A DNA stretch of 54,472 bases from assembly GCA_947484245.1 (NCBI GenBank), contig CANKOT010000006.1:1-54472 (forward strand), read 5' to 3'. This document shows, one piece after another, positions 16,454 through 25,590 of this stretch. The notes under the pieces were generated by a model. The model saw nothing but the letters and a program-made list of their open reading frames with translations. It had not been told where the DNA came from and ran no database searches. The translations under genes were made by a program, and so were the position numbers. The stretch comes from Comamonadaceae bacterium. Its GTDB lineage: Bacteria; Pseudomonadota; Gammaproteobacteria; Burkholderiales; Burkholderiaceae. Position 1 is the stretch's first letter, and every line of letters begins with the position of its first letter.

Positions 16454-17395
16454 ATGAGAAAACTTCCACCCTTGAATGCTGTCAGGGCCTTTGAGGCTGC
16501 TGCGCGTCATATCAGCTTTACCAAAGCAGCCAAAGAACTTTTTGTCACCCACGGTGCGGTTAGCAAGCAGGTTGCAAGCCTAGAAACTTGGTTGGGCACG
16601 TCACTTTTCAATCGTGCGCAATCGCAATTGAGTTTGACAGATGCCGGCAAGACCTTTTTGGCTGCCGTCACACCGGCCCTAGACCGAATTTCAATCACTT
16701 CAATGCAATTGTTGGAGCACACAGAGCCCACAGCCTTGCGAATCAGTGCGCCACCTACGTTCACAATGAGGTGGTTAATTCCCAGAATCTCTGCGTTTCA
16801 AAGGAAACGAGGGGGCGTTGAAGTCAAATTGACCACTTCGACGGCCCCCGTGAGCTTTGATGACCGCATCTATGACGTAGCCATTCGAGGTTCTCACCAA
16901 CCTATTCCTGGCATGCTCTCGGTTCCTTTCATGACGGAAACCATCGTACCCATTTGCCATCCAGATTTAATGGAAAACGGCCAGTTGGATTACCCAAAGT
17001 TGCTGGCTAACCATACGCTCATCAGTTATGACACTGAGCCCGTGTCGTGGTCAGAGTGGTTGTCCATGGCATCTCAACCCGATCTGCGCGTCTTTCATTC
17101 CTTGCAGTTTGAACAAATGTATTTCGCACTGCAGGCTGCCGCTGAAGGCCTGGGCGTTGTACTTGTGCCTTTGTTCCTAGTGGCTGACGACATCATTGCT
17201 GGCCGCATGTGTGCCCCATTCGGTTTGCTGGGTTCAAGGCAGCGCCGCTATTACGCCAATGCGTCGCTCAGCAATCATGAAAGTCCCATCATTGCAGGTT
17301 TTTGTGATTGGCTTTTGAAAGAGGGCCAAGATACTGAGCAATCAATTGACCAATGGTCTTCGGCGATGGGTTGGACGCCTTCCATGCCGTCATGA
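16454..17395 (+). CDS. LysR-family transcriptional regulator, GcvA type
   Basis: 313 residues. The winged helix-turn-helix lies at about 7-66, with the GcvA-subgroup opening LPPLNAVRAFEAAARHISFTKAA, helix-turn-helix ELFVTHGAVSKQVASLE and the LFNRAQSQLSLTDAG wing. The effector-binding domain (about 92-300) begins LRISAPPTFTMRWLIPRI, again GcvA-like. Members bind DNA as tetramers and respond to small metabolites; the GcvA subgroup includes glycine-cleavage and beta-lactamase regulators. No obvious divergent target lies beside it. The 82-base gap before it probably contains its own promoter. Confidence 0.88.
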   Translation: MRKLPPLNAVRAFEAAARHISFTKAAKELFVTHGAVSKQVASLETWLGTSLFNRAQSQLSLTDAGKTFLAAVTPALDRISITSMQLLEHTEPTALRISAPPTFTMRWLIPRISAFQRKRGGVEVKLTTSTAPVSFDDRIYDVAIRGSHQPIPGMLSVPFMTETIVPICHPDLMENGQLDYPKLLANHTLISYDTEPVSWSEWLSMASQPDLRVFHSLQFEQMYFALQAAAEGLGVVLVPLFLVADDIIAGRMCAPFGLLGSRQRRYYANASLSNHESPIIAGFCDWLLKEGQDTEQSIDQWSSAMGWTPSMPS

Positions 17396-17492
17396 TGTTG
17401 GATGTCTCATGTCGTTTGTGTCCATTCCAATGTTCTAATGACCTTGTCAGTCCTCCAAATTCCCATTCCTCCCTTGAATGAGTATTCTTTTC

Positions 17493-18968
17493 ATGCAACA
17501 AGATATCCTAATCAATTGGTCTCCCCAAGAAACGCGTGTCGCTGTTGTAGAGCAGGGGGCGGTTCAAGAGTTGCACGTTGAGCGTGCGCTAGAGAGAGGA
17601 TTGGTGGGCAATGTTTATCTGGGCAAGGTGGCGCGTGTTCTTCCCGGCATGCAGTCAGCCTTCATTGACATTGGACTTGAGCGGGCTGCCTTCTTGCACG
17701 TCGCCGATGTGTGGCAGCGACAGCCCGAGGGTGAGCCACCCCAAGTGGCTCGAAGCAGCCAAGCCTTGGTGCCGATTGAAAAACAGGTTTTTGAAGGGCA
17801 AGCCTTGATGGTTCAAGTGGTGAAAGATCCCATAGGCACCAAAGGCGCTAGGCTTTCAACACAAATTAGCATTGCGGGACGTCATCTTGTTTTCTTGCCT
17901 CAAGATGATCACATCGGTGTTTCACAAAAAATTCCATCTGACCAGCGCGATGCTCTGAGGGCGCGTTTGCAGAATCTAGTTGGCCAGGATGGCGGCGGTT
18001 TTATCCTTCGAACCAATGCGGAAGATTCTAGCGATTCAGAATTGGGCGAAGATATCTCTTATCTTCGCAAAACTTGGTCGAGGATCAAAGACGCATCAGT
18101 TCGCTTGCCGGTGCAGTCATTGCTGCATCAAGACCTCACCCTTTTGCAGCGTGTTTTGCGGGACTTGGTGGGTGAAGGCACTCAAACCATTCGCATTGAT
18201 TCAAAAGAGCAATTTGAATTGTTGTCTGCTTTCGCCAAAGAGTTTATGCCGGATGCTGCAACGCGTTTGCAGCTTTACAAAGGTGAAAGGCCCATCTTTG
18301 ATCTTTACGCCATCGATGAAGAAGTGGCCAAGGCTTTAGGTCGCCGTGTCGACCTGAAGTCGGGCGGATACCTCATCATTGATCAAACTGAGGCTTTAAC
18401 GACGGTGGACGTCAATACCGGTGGATATGTCGGCGCGCGCAACTTTGACGATACGATTTTCAAAACAAATTTAGAAGCAGCGCATGCCATTGCACGGCAA
18501 TTGAGACTGCGCAACCTTGGTGGCATCATCATCGTCGACTTTATCGACATGAGCCGTGAAGAACACCAAAACGCGGTATTGGAAGAGTTTAAAAAACAAT
18601 TGAGCCGTGATCGTGTCAAAACCATGGCGGGTGGGTTCTCCCAACTTGGCCTGTTGGAGATGACTCGAAAGCGCACAAGAGAGTCCTTGTCTCACATGTT
18701 GTGTGAACCGTGCCCCAGTTGCGAGGGAAAGGGCACAGTCAAAACCACACGCACAGTGGTCTATGATATTTTGCGCGAAATTTTGCGGGAAGCTAGGCAG
18801 TTCAACCCTCGCGAATTTAGAGTGGTGGCCGCGCCTGGTGTGATTGAACTTTTACTCGATGAGGAAAGCCAGCATTTGGCCGCTTTGTCAGACTTCATTG
18901 CAAAGCCTGTGTCTCTTCAAAGTGAAGCTGCAATGGGTCAAGATCAATACGATATCGTATTGCTTTGA
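17493..18968 (+). CDS. rng: ribonuclease G
   Basis: 491 residues, the usual RNase G length (no RNase E-type C-terminal scaffold). It is an endonuclease for 16S rRNA 5'-end maturation and mRNA turnover. S1 RNA-binding domain at about 35-125 (GNVYLGKVARVLPGMQSAFIDIG), RNase H-like catalytic part with the metal aspartates in TTVDVNTGGYVG and IIIVDFIDM, and the zinc-link cysteines in CEPCPSC near residue 403-409. The Met at 17493 (MQQDILINWSPQETRV) matches the family start; the ATG five codons earlier is the alternative. It converges with msbA, whose stop is one base away. Confidence 0.93.
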   Translation: MQQDILINWSPQETRVAVVEQGAVQELHVERALERGLVGNVYLGKVARVLPGMQSAFIDIGLERAAFLHVADVWQRQPEGEPPQVARSSQALVPIEKQVFEGQALMVQVVKDPIGTKGARLSTQISIAGRHLVFLPQDDHIGVSQKIPSDQRDALRARLQNLVGQDGGGFILRTNAEDSSDSELGEDISYLRKTWSRIKDASVRLPVQSLLHQDLTLLQRVLRDLVGEGTQTIRIDSKEQFELLSAFAKEFMPDAATRLQLYKGERPIFDLYAIDEEVAKALGRRVDLKSGGYLIIDQTEALTTVDVNTGGYVGARNFDDTIFKTNLEAAHAIARQLRLRNLGGIIIVDFIDMSREEHQNAVLEEFKKQLSRDRVKTMAGGFSQLGLLEMTRKRTRESLSHMLCEPCPSCEGKGTVKTTRTVVYDILREILREARQFNPREFRVVAAPGVIELLLDEESQHLAALSDFIAKPVSLQSEAAMGQDQYDIVLL

Positions 18969-18969
18969 T

Positions 18970-20766
18970 TCAATTGGTTTCGCCTTTGGAGTGCAGTCGT
19001 GAGTAAGTGCCGCCTGCTTTGAGAAGTTCCTCGTGCCGACCTTGCTCCACAATTTCTCCTTTTGACATGACGATCACTCTGTCGGCATGCTCAATGGTTG
19101 AGAGTCTGTGCGCAATGATCAACGTGGTCCTTCCCTTCATTAGATTTTGAAGAGCCTCTTGCACCCAACGCTCTGACTCATTGTCGAGCGCCGATGTTGC
19201 TTCATCCAAAATCAAGATGGGTGCGTTTTTATAAAGTGCGCGTGCTATGGCCAGTCTCTGTCTCTGCCCGCCTGAGAGCTCGGTAGCGTTGTGGCCAAGA
19301 ACCGTGTCGATGCCTTGGGGGAGTTTGCCAACGTGCTCTGCCAGGTTGGCAGCCACTAAGCAATCTGCAATTTTGTCTCGATCGATGGGCTGCCCCAAAG
19401 CAACATTGGCTGCAACGCTGTCATTCAACATGATCACATCTTGGCTGACCATTGCAAATTGTTGGCGCAACTCATTCAATGGCCATTCTTGAATAGGTGT
19501 GCCATGCAAAAGAACTTTTCCAGCGCTGGCCTGCACAAATCGAGGGAGCAAATTGACCAAGGTGGTTTTGCCTGAACCACTGGTGCCAACAAAAGCCACT
19601 GTCTCACCAGCCTGAATGCGCAGATTCAAATTCTTCAAAGCGGGTGAAGCATCGGAGGCATATCGAACGTCGATGTTTTCAAATTCAATGATTTGGCTTG
19701 AATCGGTCTGTTCTGCACCTCTGTTTTGCTCACCATACTGACGCGTTGATGTACCCTCAGTTTCAATGTGAACTTCTTCCAGCAAGCGCAAACCTCTCTC
19801 AAGTGCAGCCAAGCCTCTGGTAATTGGCGTTGCAATGTCTGCCAAACGCTTGATGGGCGATACAAGCATTAGCATGGCGGCGATGAAAGCCACAAAACCA
19901 CCCACAGTTGCGCCTTGTGTTCCTGTTCGGCTTTGAATCAAGGCAACGACCAAAACGGTTGACAGCGCAATTGCAGCCATCAATTGAGTGAGAGGCGACA
20001 TGGCCGCAGATGCGATGGTGGACTTCAGGGCCAAACCCCTGAGGCGATGGCTTAAAATCTTAAATCGTGAGATTTGGTTTTCTTGGGCGCCATGCAGCCG
20101 AACGACGCGGTGAGCCAATACATTTTCTTCAACAACATAGGCCAAATCGTCTGTGGCTTTCTGACCATCCTTGGTCAACTTGTAGAGTCTTTTTGAAAGA
20201 TTTTTCATGATCCAGGCTGTTCCTGGCACCACGATGAAGACCAGCATGGTGAGTTTCCAGTTCAGAAACATCAGGTAAGTGATTAACGCAATAAGCGTAA
20301 AGCCATCTCTGGACAAACCCAACAGCGCAGAAATGAGTTGAGTTGCCCCAGTTTGCACTTCATAGACCAGCGTGTTGGACAAGGTACTTGCAGACTGTTT
20401 GCTGAAAATGGACATTTCAGCCTGAATCAATCGTTTGAAGAGCGCTTCGCGAAGTGCTTGCATGCCATCATTGGCAATGCGTGCAAGGGCATACTGAGAG
20501 ACAAAAAAAGCCATGCCTCGGACCAAAAAAATCCCAATGACTGCGGCAGGCACCACCCAAAGGGGGAGGCTATTTTCAGCAAAGCCCTCATCCAGCAGTG
20601 GCTTAAAGAGAGCGGGAATTAGGGGCTCTGTGGCTGCAGCCACCACGGTGGCCAATACGGCAAGCGCCCAAACACCTCTTTGTTTGCCAAAGTAAGGCCA
20701 TAGACGGCGCATCCGGTTCAGGTAACTTAAGTCCTGTTGGCGGCTATCGTGGGCGGTTTGTGTCAT
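18970..20766 (-). CDS. msbA: lipid A export ATP-binding/permease protein MsbA
   Basis: 598 residues, a fused ABC half-transporter that flips lipid A core across the inner membrane as a homodimer. Six membrane segments fall in about residues 30-310, and the ATPase domain occupies the last 240 residues with Walker A GTSGSGKTT, signature LSGGQRQRLAIARAL, Walker B ILILDEATSALD and switch IIAHRLST. An EEVHIETEGTSTRQYG linker joins the halves. The ATG at 20766 is chosen over the TTG at 20790. It is divergent from tolB with only 60 bases between them. Confidence 0.9.
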   Translation of the reverse strand: MTQTAHDSRQQDLSYLNRMRRLWPYFGKQRGVWALAVLATVVAAATEPLIPALFKPLLDEGFAENSLPLWVVPAAVIGIFLVRGMAFFVSQYALARIANDGMQALREALFKRLIQAEMSIFSKQSASTLSNTLVYEVQTGATQLISALLGLSRDGFTLIALITYLMFLNWKLTMLVFIVVPGTAWIMKNLSKRLYKLTKDGQKATDDLAYVVEENVLAHRVVRLHGAQENQISRFKILSHRLRGLALKSTIASAAMSPLTQLMAAIALSTVLVVALIQSRTGTQGATVGGFVAFIAAMLMLVSPIKRLADIATPITRGLAALERGLRLLEEVHIETEGTSTRQYGEQNRGAEQTDSSQIIEFENIDVRYASDASPALKNLNLRIQAGETVAFVGTSGSGKTTLVNLLPRFVQASAGKVLLHGTPIQEWPLNELRQQFAMVSQDVIMLNDSVAANVALGQPIDRDKIADCLVAANLAEHVGKLPQGIDTVLGHNATELSGGQRQRLAIARALYKNAPILILDEATSALDNESERWVQEALQNLMKGRTTLIIAHRLSTIEHADRVIVMSKGEIVEQGRHEELLKAGGTYSRLHSKGETN

Positions 20767-20826
20767 CAAAATGATTTTACTGCGTGTCAAAATGCTAAAT
20801 TAGCGGTGTACGGACTAATATTTCAT

Positions 20827-22128
20827 ATGAAGCACATCTCATTTTCGACCTTTTTCTTCCCTTTGAAGCGGAATTTGAGCGCCTTGTTGCTCTGTCTTTC
20901 CTTGGTTTCCAACTTGGCTTGGGCCCAGTTCAAAGTGGAGGTTTCAGGCGTTGGCTTGACGCAAGTGCCCATTGCGATTGCTTCTTTCAAGGGCGAAGAG
21001 ACTGCACCACAGAAAACATCAGCCATTTTGTCGGCTGATTTAGAAAGAAGCGGGCAGTTTAGGGTTGTGCCCAATTTGGGTTTGAGTTTGGACGAACTCT
21101 CTCGCCCAGATCATGCGACCTTGAGGCAAAAAAATGCCGATGCGCTGGTGGCTGGAAGTGCCACCCGTCTGGCCGACGGACGCTATGAAATTCGCGCCAG
21201 ATTGTGGGATGTCGTGTCAGGTCAAGAGCGTGGCGATTATCGTGAGACTGTTGCAGCAGCAGATTTGCGCTTGTCTGCCCACCGTTTGGCAGATTGGGTT
21301 TACGAAAGGCTCACAGGTGAAAAGGGCGCTTTTGCCACCCGAATTGCCTACATTACCAAAACATCCAACAAGTACAACCTCTGGATTGCAGACTCTGATG
21401 GTGAGAACGCTCAATCGGCACTTTCCAGCGCTGAGCCTATTATTTCGCCGGCATGGTCACCCAAAGGCACTCAGTTGGCATATGTTTCTTTCGAATCTCG
21501 AAAACCTGTGATTTACGTGCATGAGTTGGCAACAGGCAAGAGAAGGGTCATGGCCAATTTCAGGGGTTCGAACAGTGCGCCGTCTTGGTCACCCGATAGC
21601 AGTTCCCTGTTGGCTACGCTGAGTCGCGATGGCGGGTCCCAGCTTTACCAAATAGATGTTGCATCTGGCGAGGCTAAGCGCTTAACCCAAAACTCAGGCA
21701 TCGACACTGAGCCTAGCTACTCTCAAGATGGATCTAAGATCTACTTTGTGTCGGACAGGGGAGGTAGCCCCCAGATTTACCGAATGAACGCCAATGGTTC
21801 GGGTGTGGAAAGAGTCACATTCAGTGGTAGTTACAATATCTCACCTGCACTGAGTCCTGATGGGCGGTGGCTGACATACATCTCGCGGGTTGGGGGACAG
21901 TTCAAAGTTCAAGTTTTGAATTTGAGCACGGGCCAGGCCAGCGCCATCACTGAAACTTCAGCCGATGAGCGCCCTAGCTTTGCACCCAATAGCAAGTTGA
22001 TTGTGTATGCCACGGTGCTGCAAGGGCGAGAGGCACTCATGACAAGCACATTGGACGGCAAAATCAAAGCCAAATTGGCTGGCCAAAGTGGTGACATTCG
22101 CGAACCGGCCTGGGGCCCTTACCGATAA
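20827..22128 (+). CDS. tolB: Tol-Pal system beta-propeller protein TolB
   Basis: 433 residues, periplasmic. Signal peptide at about 1-34 ending in SNLAWAQ, an N-terminal alpha/beta domain (about 35-160, with VPIAIASFKGEE), then a C-terminal six-bladed propeller visible as repeated PAWSPKG, PSWSPDS, PSYSQDGSKIYFVSDR and PALSPDGRWLTY units. TolB links the inner-membrane TolQRA motor to Pal and helps constrict the outer membrane at division. The upstream frame extension to 20737 lies across the intergenic promoter and was rejected. It is first in tolB-pal-cpoB; tolQ, tolR and tolA are not in the window. Confidence 0.95.
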   Translation: MKHISFSTFFFPLKRNLSALLLCLSLVSNLAWAQFKVEVSGVGLTQVPIAIASFKGEETAPQKTSAILSADLERSGQFRVVPNLGLSLDELSRPDHATLRQKNADALVAGSATRLADGRYEIRARLWDVVSGQERGDYRETVAAADLRLSAHRLADWVYERLTGEKGAFATRIAYITKTSNKYNLWIADSDGENAQSALSSAEPIISPAWSPKGTQLAYVSFESRKPVIYVHELATGKRRVMANFRGSNSAPSWSPDSSSLLATLSRDGGSQLYQIDVASGEAKRLTQNSGIDTEPSYSQDGSKIYFVSDRGGSPQIYRMNANGSGVERVTFSGSYNISPALSPDGRWLTYISRVGGQFKVQVLNLSTGQASAITETSADERPSFAPNSKLIVYATVLQGREALMTSTLDGKIKAKLAGQSGDIREPAWGPYR

Positions 22129-22149
22129 TTTATTTAATGTGGAGTTTTC

Positions 22150-22695
22150 ATGATCAAACGTAGTCTTGGGATATTGGCACTGACAGCCTTTCTAACCGCC
22201 TGTTCATCAGGCGTTAAATTGAACGAAGTTCCTGTCGAGGACAAGAATGCTTCCGCTGCAACTGCACCTGCCGACCCCAATGCGGCTTCGTCACCAGTCT
22301 CCAGCGCGGCCCAAAGCAATGTGGCTTCGGTTGTGGGTGGCAGGGCAGGTGCTCAGGGTGTTGCACCTGCTGGCGTCAATGTTGTTTATTTTGAATACGA
22401 CAGCTTTGCTTTATTGCCTGAGGCACGAGCTGTGTTGGAGCGCAACGCAGCGCACCTTCAGGCCAACAAACAATTCAAAGTCCAACTCGAAGGCCACACC
22501 GATGAGCGCGGCGGTCGTGAATACAACCTGGCTTTGGGTCAAAAACGCGCCGAGACAGTTCGTCGCGCATTGACCTTGTTGGGAGTGAGCGATGCCCAAC
22601 TCGAGGCTGTAAGTTTTGGAAAAGAGAAACCAAGCGCACAGGGCGCAGATGAGGCTGCATTTGCAAAGAATCGCCGCGTTGAAATCAAATACTAA
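22150..22695 (+). CDS. pal: peptidoglycan-associated lipoprotein Pal
   Basis: 181 residues. Lipoprotein signal with lipobox LTAC (C18) followed by SSG, then a low-complexity Ala/Ser/Pro linker to about residue 75. The OmpA-like peptidoglycan-binding domain follows, with VVYFEYDSFAL, the LEGHTDERGGREYNLALGQKRAE block and the terminal KNRRVEIKY, all diagnostic. It anchors the outer membrane to the cell wall and is the partner of TolB. A TGGAG ribosome-binding site precedes the ATG, 21 bases after tolB. Confidence 0.95.
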   Translation: MIKRSLGILALTAFLTACSSGVKLNEVPVEDKNASAATAPADPNAASSPVSSAAQSNVASVVGGRAGAQGVAPAGVNVVYFEYDSFALLPEARAVLERNAAHLQANKQFKVQLEGHTDERGGREYNLALGQKRAETVRRALTLLGVSDAQLEAVSFGKEKPSAQGADEAAFAKNRRVEIKY

Positions 22696-22707
22696 TTGAT
22701 TCGCTAT

Positions 22708-23517
22708 ATGAGACCCATTGCCAGTCTGCCTGCTTTCAAATTGACTTTGGCCATTGCATTGGCAAGCCTGAGTTTTGTAGCCAGCGCCGCCTTGTTCGGC
22801 GATGATGAAGCTCGCAGGGCAATTTTGGATTTGCGCCAGAGGTTGGAGGCTACCCAGCAAAAGCTGGACGCTACTCAGCAGAGGCTTGAGACCACGCAGC
22901 AATCTGTTAAATCTCAATCTGAAGATAACGCCAACTTAAGACGCTCACTGCTTGATCTGCAAAATCAAATTGAAGGCCTGAAGAAAGAACAGGCTGGCAT
23001 GCGCGGTTCATTCGAGCAGTTTTTAAAAGAGCTGTCTGAAGTCCAACTCAAACAAAAAGATGTCTTGCAAACGGTAGACACCAGACTGAGCAAGTTTGAG
23101 CCCATCAAAGTTGTTTTAGATGGTCTTGAGTTTCAAGTGGATCCCGCAGAAAAAAAGCAATTTGATGCAGCCCTGGTCGTCTTCCGAACGGGCGATTTTG
23201 CTGCTGCACAAAACAGTTTGTTGGCCTTTTTGCTCAAATATCCGGCCAGTGGTTATGCCTCTTCTTCGCTCTTCTGGCTTGGCAATGCGCAGTACGCCAC
23301 CAAAGATTACAAAGAGTCCATCGCCAATTTCCGCAAGCTTCTCAGTCTGTCGCCTGAGCACCCACGTGCACCTGAGGCCATGCTGGCTATTTCAAATTGC
23401 TGGGTCGAGCTCAAAGACCTGAAAGCAGCTAAAAAAGCCATGGAAGACTTGGTCAAGCTTCATCCAAACAGTGAAGCGGCACAAACTGCCAAACAGCGTC
23501 TTACTCGTTTCAAGTAA
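22708..23517 (+). CDS. cpoB: cell division coordinator CpoB/YbgF
   Basis: 269 residues. Signal peptide at about 1-28 (ending in VASAA), a coiled-coil region at 33-100 with near-repeats LEATQQKLDATQQRLETTQQ (trimerisation domain), and a C-terminal TPR domain at about 145-269 in which FDAALVVFRTGDFAAAQ opens the first repeat. CpoB binds TolA and coordinates peptidoglycan synthesis with outer-membrane constriction. The ATG at 22708 is chosen; a TTG at 22696 abutting the pal stop is the alternative. Third gene of the tolB-pal-cpoB unit. Confidence 0.92.
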   Translation: MRPIASLPAFKLTLAIALASLSFVASAALFGDDEARRAILDLRQRLEATQQKLDATQQRLETTQQSVKSQSEDNANLRRSLLDLQNQIEGLKKEQAGMRGSFEQFLKELSEVQLKQKDVLQTVDTRLSKFEPIKVVLDGLEFQVDPAEKKQFDAALVVFRTGDFAAAQNSLLAFLLKYPASGYASSSLFWLGNAQYATKDYKESIANFRKLLSLSPEHPRAPEAMLAISNCWVELKDLKAAKKAMEDLVKLHPNSEAAQTAKQRLTRFK

Positions 23518-23523
23518 GCCGTG

Positions 23524-24627
23524 ATGAGTGAACTTGAACTGGCACAGTTGCAGTGGGTGGTTCTGTCCGCGGTCGCGCTTGTTTCTGTTTTTTTCGGGGC
23601 TCTTCTTCACCGCACTCACTTCTGCACCATGGGCGCAGTCAGTGACATGGTGGTGATGGAAAACTTTGACCGTTTGCGTCAATGGGCTCTTGCTTTGGCC
23701 GTTGCCGTTTTTGGTTTTGGCTGCATGACTTTTCTTGGCCTGGTCAGTCCCCTTCAAACAATGTATGCCACCAAGGATTTATTCTGGCTATCCGCATTGC
23801 TTGGGGGTTTGCTTTTTGGTTGGGGCATGGTGTGGGCTTCTGGCTGTGGGTCAAAGTCTTTGGTCAGGCTAGGTGCAGGAAATTTGAAATCGCTGTTTGT
23901 TTTGCTGGTCATGGGCTTTGTTGCGCTCTCAGCCATGAAGGGCGTGCTGGCAGTTGTCAGAGTTCAATACATTGACAGTGTCAAAATAGAAATGCCTCAA
24001 GGCCTTTTTATGGGAGAGTGGTTGAGTCACTATTTCAAGATTAGCTTGCAAGAGGGTAGTTTGTGGGCTGCTATTTTGGTTTCTGCCATCTTGCTTGTCT
24101 GGGTCTTGAAAGACAAAAGCTTCATCACTATCCACAAGCTCTCTACAGGTATTTTGGTAGGGCTTGTCATCTGTGCTGTGTGGTGGATTTCTGGTGTCTT
24201 GGGGCACGGCATGGAGCATCCTGAAACATTGGAAGAATTTTTCCTGGCAACTGCTAGTCGAAAAATGGAAGCGCTCAGTTTTACCGGCCCTGTTGCTCAA
24301 GCCATTGATGTCCTTGCATACTTTAGTGACGGCACCAAGCGATGGACCATCGGTCTGGTCAGCATCATGGGCGTTTGTGCAGGCTCTTGGATCAGTGCGC
24401 GGCTTCAAGGAACACTGCGCTTGGAAGGATTTAACAATGTGGCTGATATGCGCCGACATCTAGTGGGTGCATCATTGATGGGCTTGGGCGCGGTGCTCGC
24501 CATGGGCTGCTCTATTGGCCAAGGCTTGAGCGGATTTTCTACCCTTAGCATTGCCAGTGTCATTGCCAGCCTGGCTATTCTTGCGGGTGCCTACGCTGCC
24601 TTGCAATACGATTTTCGGCAGGCTTGA
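23524..24627 (+). CDS. YeeE/YedE family transporter (thiosulfate/sulfur-compound uptake)
   Basis: 367 residues with about nine hydrophobic membrane segments. The family's conserved cysteine motifs are present: HRTHFCTMGA (about 29-38), WASGCGSKSLVRLG (about 100-113) and MGCSIGQGLSG (about 326-336). In the characterised member TsuA these cysteines pass thiosulfate through the membrane; transfer of that role here is by homology. No TusA-like yeeD partner is adjacent. The ATG at 23524 follows cpoB by 6 bases; a GTG directly before it is the alternative. The next gene, tcdA, starts 20 bases later. Confidence 0.85.
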   Translation: MSELELAQLQWVVLSAVALVSVFFGALLHRTHFCTMGAVSDMVVMENFDRLRQWALALAVAVFGFGCMTFLGLVSPLQTMYATKDLFWLSALLGGLLFGWGMVWASGCGSKSLVRLGAGNLKSLFVLLVMGFVALSAMKGVLAVVRVQYIDSVKIEMPQGLFMGEWLSHYFKISLQEGSLWAAILVSAILLVWVLKDKSFITIHKLSTGILVGLVICAVWWISGVLGHGMEHPETLEEFFLATASRKMEALSFTGPVAQAIDVLAYFSDGTKRWTIGLVSIMGVCAGSWISARLQGTLRLEGFNNVADMRRHLVGASLMGLGAVLAMGCSIGQGLSGFSTLSIASVIASLAILAGAYAALQYDFRQA

Positions 24628-24647
24628 ATGAGCCTCCAATTCGCTCA

Positions 24648-25472
24648 ATGAATGATGTGAGTCCCACGTCACTGACCTCTCGAAGGTTTGGAGGAATGGC
24701 CAGACTTTATGGTGTGTCTGGCGCTGCTCAAATTGCCAATGCACATGTTTTGATTGTAGGCATTGGTGGGGTGGGCTCTTGGACTGCAGAAGCCTTGGCC
24801 AGATGCGGCGTCGGTGAACTGTCCTTGATCGACATGGACCACATTGCTGAATCCAATATCAATCGACAAATTCATGCGTTAGAGAGCACCTTGGGACAAG
24901 CCAAAGTATTGGCCATGAAGGAAAGAATCGCGCAGATCAATCCTGAGTGTCGTGTGCATGTGTTCGACAACTTTGTCACGCCTGAGAATTGGTTGCAACT
25001 TGTCTCTGATGCCCACGCTGCCTCCCCCAATTTAACCAAAGTCAGCGCAGTCATTGATGCTTGCGACCAAGTCAAAGCCAAAGTCGCAATGGCAGATTGG
25101 GCGATCCGCTTGAACGTGTTCTTGGTGACGTTGGGTGCAGCGGGTGGTAAGCGAGAAGCCCATCGTGTAGAGCAAGCCGATCTTTCAAAAGTCACGCACG
25201 ATCCCTTGTTATCTCAATTGCGCTACAGACTTAGAAAAGAAAAGGGCGCTCCCAAAGATGGCAAAAAGATGGGGGTTCATTGCGTGTTCAGTCGTGAGAA
25301 TGTGGCGCCGCCCGATGCCTCTTGTCTGTTAGAAGGAACGGCTGAAGGAGACGGCTCTCTCAATTGCCATGGCTACGGTTCAGCCGTGACAGTGACCGCC
25401 ACCTTTGGCTTGGTGGCTGCTTCCATGGTGGTAAATTATCTTGGCAACGGCTTGGCAAACCCAAAAAAATGA
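24648..25472 (+). CDS. tcdA: tRNA threonylcarbamoyladenosine dehydratase TcdA
   Basis: 274 residues, an E1-like ThiF-family enzyme that uses ATP to cyclise t6A37 of ANN-decoding tRNAs to ct6A. The Rossmann loop GIGGVGSW lies at 38-45, the acidic strand IDMD at 61-64, and the conserved N-x-x-R in ESNINRQIHAL at 68-78. The RFGGMARLYG opening and the HRVEQADLSKVTHDPLL / LRKEKG region are typical of TcdA (CsdL/YgdL) rather than MoeB. The ATG at 24648 is preferred to the TTG at 24624. The tRNA-Lys gene whose product is an expected substrate follows 26 bases downstream. Confidence 0.92.
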   Translation: MNDVSPTSLTSRRFGGMARLYGVSGAAQIANAHVLIVGIGGVGSWTAEALARCGVGELSLIDMDHIAESNINRQIHALESTLGQAKVLAMKERIAQINPECRVHVFDNFVTPENWLQLVSDAHAASPNLTKVSAVIDACDQVKAKVAMADWAIRLNVFLVTLGAAGGKREAHRVEQADLSKVTHDPLLSQLRYRLRKEKGAPKDGKKMGVHCVFSRENVAPPDASCLLEGTAEGDGSLNCHGYGSAVTVTATFGLVAASMVVNYLGNGLANPKK

Positions 25473-25481
25473 CGCTATAAT
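25452..25481 (+). promoter_or_regulatory. sigma-70 promoter of tRNA-Lys
   Basis: A perfect -10 TATAAT (25476-25481) and a near-consensus -35 TTGGCA (25452-25457) are separated by 18 bases. The -10 ends 17 bases before the mature tRNA 5' end. The -35 lies within the last codons of tcdA. Confidence 0.75.
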
Positions 25482-25498
25482 TTAAGGCTTGAGTAAAT

Positions 25499-25574
25499 GG
25501 GTCGGTAGCTCAGTCGGTAGAGCAGCGGACTTTTAATCCGTTGGTCGCGAGTTCGAATCTCGCCCGACCCACCA
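25499..25574 (+). tRNA. tRNA-Lys (anticodon TTT)
   Basis: 76 bases with encoded CCA. The acceptor stem GGGTCGG/CCGACCC is fully paired, and the D-arm contains AGCTCAGTCGGTAGAGC. The anticodon loop CTTTTAA has TTT at 25532-25534, and GTTCGAATC forms the T-loop. A promoter lies directly upstream and a terminator downstream, so it is transcribed alone. Confidence 0.97.
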
Positions 25575-25590
25575 AATACTCAAATTTTTT

